From Actinocrinis sp035653575 (GTDB lineage Bacteria; Actinomycetota; Actinomycetes; Streptomycetales; Catenulisporaceae), in assembly GCF_035653575.1 (NCBI RefSeq), contig NZ_DASRBQ010000003.1:1-64000 (forward strand): a stretch of DNA of 64,000 bases, read 5' to 3'. A model generated the notes under the pieces. The model made no database searches, had not been told where the DNA came from, and worked only from the letters and a program-made list of their open reading frames with translations. This document shows positions 60,381-64,000 of this stretch, one piece after another. The position numbers and the translations under genes are program-made. Each line of letters begins with the position of its first letter. The stretch's first letter is position 1.

Positions 60381-61116
60381 GTTCGGTCAGCACCCCGTCC
60401 CGGATCGCCACGGTGCGCGAGCCTCTGGCCGCGACCGCCGGATCGTGCGTGATCACCAGGATGGTCAGCCCGGCGGCGTGTAAGTCCTCGATCAATGCCA
60501 GGACCGAGGCCGCCGTCGCAGAGTCCAGATTCCCGGTCGGTTCGTCGCACAGCAGCAGCGAGGGACGATTGACCAGCGCGCGTGCAACGGCGACGCGTTG
60601 CCGCTCCCCGCCGGAAAGGTGAGCAGGAACCGCGTCGGCTCGGTGCGCGAGGCCGACCTGGGCGAGGGCCGCGTATGACGCCTCGCGACGCGCCTTGCGT
60701 GGGGCGCCGTTGTAAATCTGCGCGAGCGTGACATTGTCCACCGCGCTGCGATGCGGGAGCAGGTGAAAGGCCTGGAAGACGAAGCCGATCCGTCGGCCGC
60801 GCAGCGCGGTACGGTCTGCCTCGCGCAGTGTCCCGACGTCGATGCCGTCCAGCCGGTAGCGGCCGGTAGTCGGCCGATCGAGCAGGCCGACCACGTTGAG
60901 GAACGTCGACTTCCCGGAGCCGGAAGGGCCGACCACGGTGACGAAGTCGCCGCGCTGGATGGTCAGGTTCGTCGGTCTTAGCGCCACGACCGGAGGCGGA
61001 CCGGGGTAGGTCATCCCCACGGCCGCGAAGTCGATGACGGGCGCTGCCGATTGGTCCGCGTCGTTGTCAGCGTCCGTATCCGGCCCAGCCGGAAGCTCGC
61101 GACTCACTGCGATCAT
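60373..61116 (-). CDS. ABC ATPase of MacB/LolD type
   Basis: ATPase subunit of 247 residues. Walker A is GPSGSGKS (about 71), the signature is LSGGERQRV, Walker B is LLLCDEPTGNLD, and the switch His lies in ITHDPA. Its closest relatives by motif are the LolD/MacB group (VFQAFHLLPHRSAVDNVTLA). The ATG at 61116 overlaps the adaptor stop (ATGA, 61113-61116); the frame extends upstream to 61383 but that part is a shadow of the adaptor gene. Confidence 0.92.
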   Translation of the reverse strand: MIAVSRELPAGPDTDADNDADQSAAPVIDFAAVGMTYPGPPPVVALRPTNLTIQRGDFVTVVGPSGSGKSTFLNVVGLLDRPTTGRYRLDGIDVGTLREADRTALRGRRIGFVFQAFHLLPHRSAVDNVTLAQIYNGAPRKARREASYAALAQVGLAHRADAVPAHLSGGERQRVAVARALVNRPSLLLCDEPTGNLDSATAASVLALIEDLHAAGLTILVITHDPAVAARGSRTVAIRDGVLTEHA

Positions 61117-62729
61117 GAGAGCCCCGCTCCGCTCCGCGCGCCGACCACCACGCGCTGGCCGGCTTTGAGCGAGCCCGCGGCGACCGGCGTGACCGCGACG
61201 AATCCGTCGCCTGATATGCCCGCGTCGACCTCGACGCGCGAGGTGCTGTGCCCGTCGGGCTGCAAGACGGATACGGTCGTCTTCCCGTCGGCGCCGGCTG
61301 TCACCGCGGAGAGCGGCACGACCAGCACCGCACCGGGTGTGGCCGCGGAGGTCACCGTCAGCCGCACATCCTGGCCTTCCCACCGGGAGTCCAGCGGGCT
61401 GTCCGGCGTCACTGTCACGGGGATGTACGGCGCGCCGCTCTGTGCCTGCCCCGACCCGCTGCCGTCCGAGCCGGTCGACGAGCCCGGGTCGGAACCTCCG
61501 GTGCCGGTCGTGACCTGACCGACGGTGCCGACCACGCCGGTCGCCTGAAGCCCCAGGGTCTCGGCGGTGATCTGCACCTTCATCCCCGGCTTGAGCAGCC
61601 CGCCCTGATCGGTGGTCAGCTGTGCGGTGACCGCGAGCTGTCCGGAGGCGAGGGTGATCAGCGGCGCCTTGACCTGGTCGCCGACCTTCGCAGAGAAGGC
61701 CACCACCTGCGCGGGAAAGCCCGGCAGGAACGCGGCCTCGGCGGCCGGCAGCATCGGGCCGGTCCGCGCGACCAGATCCGCCTGCGCCTGCTCGGCCTGC
61801 TGGAGGGCCTTCTCAAGGTACTGCAACTGCACTTGAAGCGGTTCGGAGCCCGAGCCGCCGGAACCGGGACCGCCGGAGCCGGAACCGGACGTGGCCGAGG
61901 GCGTGCCAGATCCCGTCGGGCCGGTCTGCTTCGCCGAACCCTGACTTCCGGTGCCCGAGCCCCCAGCGGCGATCTGGCGCTTCATGTCGTCGACCGCACG
62001 CTGCGCGCTGTCCACGGCGTCCTGGGCCGACTGAAGCGCCGACCGGTCGCCGTCGTCGCCGGGGCCTCCGGTGGTCGGCACATCGTAGCCAAGGCCCTGA
62101 TATAGCGCGGTGACCGCGGCCTTCGTGGCCGGTCCGAAGTGCCCGGCCGGATCGCCGCCGTGGTAGTGCCCGAGCTGCTTGAGGGCGTTTTGCAACTGTG
62201 CGACGTCGTTGCCGTCGTCGTTCGGCTTCAGGTCGCGATAAGCCGGAACGGCGCCCTGCAACACGATCAACGGGCGCCCGGAAACCTCGAGCAGCACCGC
62301 TCCCGGCTGCACGCGCGCGCCGACGTTGGTGCGCACCGCGGTGACCACCGGCGTGTTCGAGCCCTGAGTGGTTCCGGCCGGCGTGACCTGGTACTGGGCC
62401 GAGGCGGCGACGCTGCCGCGGGTGACCACGGTGTTGGCCAGCACCCGGTCCTCCACGGTCGCGGTGAGCACCGAGGCGGGCGGCGCCGCGGCCTCGGCGG
62501 CCTGCTGCGCGGGCGACTTCACCAGAGTGGAGGCGACCAGCCCGCCGGTGGACAGCAGCGCCGCGGCCACGGCGACCCACAGCAGCGCGCGCTGCCGCCG
62601 TGGCGCCGGCTCTTTCGTTTCCTGCGATTTCCCGCGCGACTCCGGCGGTAAAAGCCGGGCCGTTTCCAGATATTCACCCCGCTCCGTGTTTTCGAATTCC
62701 GCCGTGTGCGCCGCCGTGTCTGCGGACAT
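61113..62729 (-). CDS. Periplasmic-type adaptor (HlyD/MacA-like) with peptidoglycan-binding domain
   Basis: Membrane-fusion-like adaptor of 538 residues for the ABC exporter. One helix at about 49-67 (LLWVAVAAALLSTGGLVAST); a barrel/lipoyl-like region (about 80-165, ASVLTATVEDRVLANTVVTR); a PG_binding_1 domain (about 165-210, DLKPNDDGNDVAQLQNALKQ and ATKAAVTALYQGLG); a coiled segment with low-complexity Gly/Ser (about 250-310); then the returning barrel (AAEAAFLPGFPAQVVAFSAK). The start is the ATG at 62729 (MSADTAAHTAEF). It is the first gene of adaptor-ATPase-permease. The PG-binding domain suggests it reaches into the wall. Confidence 0.88.
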   Translation of the reverse strand: MSADTAAHTAEFENTERGEYLETARLLPPESRGKSQETKEPAPRRQRALLWVAVAAALLSTGGLVASTLVKSPAQQAAEAAAPPASVLTATVEDRVLANTVVTRGSVAASAQYQVTPAGTTQGSNTPVVTAVRTNVGARVQPGAVLLEVSGRPLIVLQGAVPAYRDLKPNDDGNDVAQLQNALKQLGHYHGGDPAGHFGPATKAAVTALYQGLGYDVPTTGGPGDDGDRSALQSAQDAVDSAQRAVDDMKRQIAAGGSGTGSQGSAKQTGPTGSGTPSATSGSGSGGPGSGGSGSEPLQVQLQYLEKALQQAEQAQADLVARTGPMLPAAEAAFLPGFPAQVVAFSAKVGDQVKAPLITLASGQLAVTAQLTTDQGGLLKPGMKVQITAETLGLQATGVVGTVGQVTTGTGGSDPGSSTGSDGSGSGQAQSGAPYIPVTVTPDSPLDSRWEGQDVRLTVTSAATPGAVLVVPLSAVTAGADGKTTVSVLQPDGHSTSRVEVDAGISGDGFVAVTPVAAGSLKAGQRVVVGARSGAGLS

Positions 62730-63154
62730 GGTCCATCCCTGCGAGTCGATCGGCTTGGAGCGAAGGTCCCCGCGCGGCCGCCCAACCGCCCCGGTGCCGG
62801 CCGCCGCCACAGCGATCCTGATCCGCGCGCCTGCCGCCTGTCAACCCGCTTCGTCGCAGTGACCGCAGCACCCTGTCACGCTGCGTGATGGAAAAGGCCT
62901 GATTCCTGTGATCTGGGTCACAGGGAAATGCACGATTTGCGCGCAGATAGCGCGGCGGCTCCGGCGGATATATCGCGGACGGCAGCGACCTGATATCGCC
63001 CACGCTGCGTTACTTCCTTGACTACCGAACGGAATTCGAACCATTCTTCACAGCGGCGTGCACGCCGTCATCAAGGCTCTGAATCAGGGGTGCGGGGAGC
63101 TTCGGGCTCGAAATCCGGGGCCCGGCACCGTTTCGTGAACGAGGGAGACACATC
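62730..63154. other. Intergenic region with Crp-like site
   Basis: About 425 bp between divergent genes: the exporter operon (minus) and the inhibitor-like gene (plus). It holds the Crp-like site at 62905-62924 and AT-richer segments around 62890-62940 and 63000-63050. No coding frame of quality was seen. Confidence 0.6.
62905..62924. promoter_or_regulatory. Crp-family operator
   Basis: CCTGTGA-TCTGGG-TCACAGG: perfect 7-bp arms. The core TGTGATCTGGGTCACA fits the Crp consensus TGTGA-N6-TCACA and the Streptomyces form GTG-N6-GNCAC exactly. It lies 176 bp before the exporter operon and 231 bp before the inhibitor gene. Confidence 0.85.
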
Positions 63155-63589
63155 GTGAGCATCCGCAGGAAGCTGGCCGCCACCGTGGCCACCGGCGCCT
63201 TCGTGGTCGTCGGCCTCGCCACCGCCATCCCGGCCGCCTCCGCGGCCGAGGGCGACGGCAACTGCACCTCCAACGACGCGGGCGCCGGCGGCGACCTGTG
63301 CCTGTACTTCAACTCCTACGAGGCGGGCGCCCGCTTCAACGACCCGTACACCGACAACTACGCCGGCTGGGTCTTCAAGGCGTGGACGAGCGGTACCGCG
63401 GGCGGCAGCAACGGCGCCGGCGTCGCCGTGAAGAACAACGCGGCGTCCGTGCAGAACTGGGACACCGTGCTGACCGGCTACGTGTACTACAACTCCAACC
63501 AGCAGGGTCTCAAGCAGGGCTTCAGCGCCTTCACGGCCGGAAACCTGGTCTCGGGACTCAAGAACAACAACGCGTCTCAGGGTTGGTAA
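63155..63589 (+). CDS. Secreted peptidase inhibitor family I36-like protein
   Basis: Exported protein of 144 residues. Residues 1-30 form a signal peptide (RRKLAATVATGAFVVVGLAT) ending ASA. The mature part has two cysteines (NCTSN, LCLYFNSYEAGARFN) and ends in NNNASQGW. The CLYFNSYEAGA pattern and size recall the Streptomyces I36/SMI-type metalloprotease inhibitors. The GTG at 63155 follows GAGGGAG upstream. It lies near a Crp-like site and ends before a strong terminator. The family is plausible; activity is inferred. Confidence 0.75.
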   Translation: MSIRRKLAATVATGAFVVVGLATAIPAASAAEGDGNCTSNDAGAGGDLCLYFNSYEAGARFNDPYTDNYAGWVFKAWTSGTAGGSNGAGVAVKNNAASVQNWDTVLTGYVYYNSNQQGLKQGFSAFTAGNLVSGLKNNNASQGW

Positions 63590-63647
63590 TCCGGCGGTGC
63601 CCGCCGGTCGTCTGATCGGCGACCGCGCCAAGCCGAGCTGCTGAGCG

Positions 63648-63684
63648 CGGGTGCTGCGCCCACTGGGATTGGGCGCAGCACCCG
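63648..63684. terminator. Terminator after the I36-like gene
   Basis: CGGGTGCTGCGCCCA and TGGGCGCAGCACCCG form a perfect 15-bp stem with a 7-nt loop, 58 bp beyond the stop. Confidence 0.9.
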
Positions 63685-63725
63685 TGCCCTTCGCCATAAG
63701 GCCCGACCAGCTTAGTCGAGGACCC

Positions 63726-64000
63726 ATGTTTCGCCCATGCTTTCGGCGGCTTAGCCGCAGCGTGCTGCTGCTTACTGCCATGGCCGCGCTCACCGCGGCA
63801 GCCGTCGCCTCCTGCTCCTCCTCCGCGCCGGCCGGCGGCGCGCAATCGGCCCAGGACGCGGGCTTGCCGCTCGCTCCGATCCACGTCACGTCGATCCCGA
63901 CGATCACCGACAGCACCTCGCTCGCGTTCCCGATCGACGCCTATCTGATCACCGGGCAGCAGCGCGCCGAGATGGACAACGCGACCGCGATCCTGGCCGG
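63726..64000 (+). CDS. Lipoprotein, N-terminal part only
   Basis: The frame is open from the ATG at 63726 to the right edge (92 codons seen). A lipobox-like signal (MFRPCFRRLSRSVLLLTAMA, continuing ALTAAAVASC) ends at Cys30, then SSSAPAGGAQ and a region reading FPIDAYLITGQQRAEMDNAT. Probably an exported lipoprotein; the family is not recognisable from the part in view. Confidence 0.7.
   Translation, partial: MFRPCFRRLSRSVLLLTAMAALTAAAVASCSSSAPAGGAQSAQDAGLPLAPIHVTSIPTITDSTSLAFPIDAYLITGQQRAEMDNATAILA

Noticed and set aside
1..64000. CRISPR arrays, tRNA or rRNA genes, insertion sequences, prophage.
   Set aside because: No regularly spaced repeats of CRISPR size, no cloverleaf candidates in the gaps, no transposase or phage motifs in any supported frame.

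Overview
This is high-GC (about 70%) actinomycete chromosome with dense codon-biased genes, frequent GTG/TTG starts, strong GGAGG ribosome sites and many short G+C hairpin terminators. The hrcA-dnaJ-rsmE-HIT-phoH-ybeY-corC order, the chaplin/class E sortase pair, a secreted cellulase and many ABC and acyl-CoA genes fit a filamentous, sporulating actinobacterium (Streptomyces, Catenulispora or Actinospica relatives). That placement is inferred from gene content. I found no rRNA, tRNA, CRISPR array, insertion sequence or prophage.

Layout. 1-3.1 kb: sbcD-sbcC nuclease operon on the minus strand, running off the left edge. 3.2-6.3 kb: lepA and hemW. 6.4-9.1 kb: an ECF sigma factor of SigX5 type with a probable C-terminal frameshift, divergent from a DHA2 drug exporter. 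9.2-19.6 kb: conserved housekeeping block (DUF3097 protein; CIRCE-controlled hrcA; dnaJ; rsmE; HIT hydrolase; phoH; ybeY; corC-like; degenerate cytidine deaminase), ending in an LCP cell-wall ligase where era might be expected. 19.7-22 kb: GDT1-type transporter, a small membrane protein and an acyl-ACP desaturase with its own palindromic operator. 22.2-24.8 kb: a six-domain chaplin with an LAGTG sorting signal, then a class E sortase. 25-28.5 kb: a very large secreted beta-propeller/hydin/lectin protein.

28.6-41.9 kb is a carbohydrate-use locus: secreted CBM2-GH5 enzyme, a cytoplasmic clan GH-A glycosidase, a LacI regulator, a five-gene family-5 ABC oligosaccharide importer, and an acetyl-xylan-esterase-like deacetylase. 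Three promoters in it carry the same 14-bp palindrome built on ACCGGT, so I read it as one LacI regulon: extracellular cleavage, uptake, intracellular trimming and deacetylation.

42-53 kb: a CPA1 antiporter, then an acyl-CoA catabolic locus (MFS transporter; tetR; acyl-CoA dehydrogenase; fadD; divergent kinase-like APH protein; two further acyl-CoA dehydrogenases). Two copies of a GTACCGAC-based palindrome control its promoters. The kinase plus dehydrogenase combination resembles the 4-hydroxyacyl-CoA phosphorylation route (LvaA/ACAD10/11).

53-64 kb: secreted or envelope functions (Tat-exported phosphoesterase with LamG domain, amidase, HTH membrane protein, truncated SARP, adaptor-ATPase-FtsX export operon, Crp-like site, I36-type inhibitor and the start of a lipoprotein). 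A recurrent oddity is 15-bp coding minisatellites at protein ends; those in HrcA and the CorC-like protein share the pentapeptide consensus [SP]-R-x-x-[ED].
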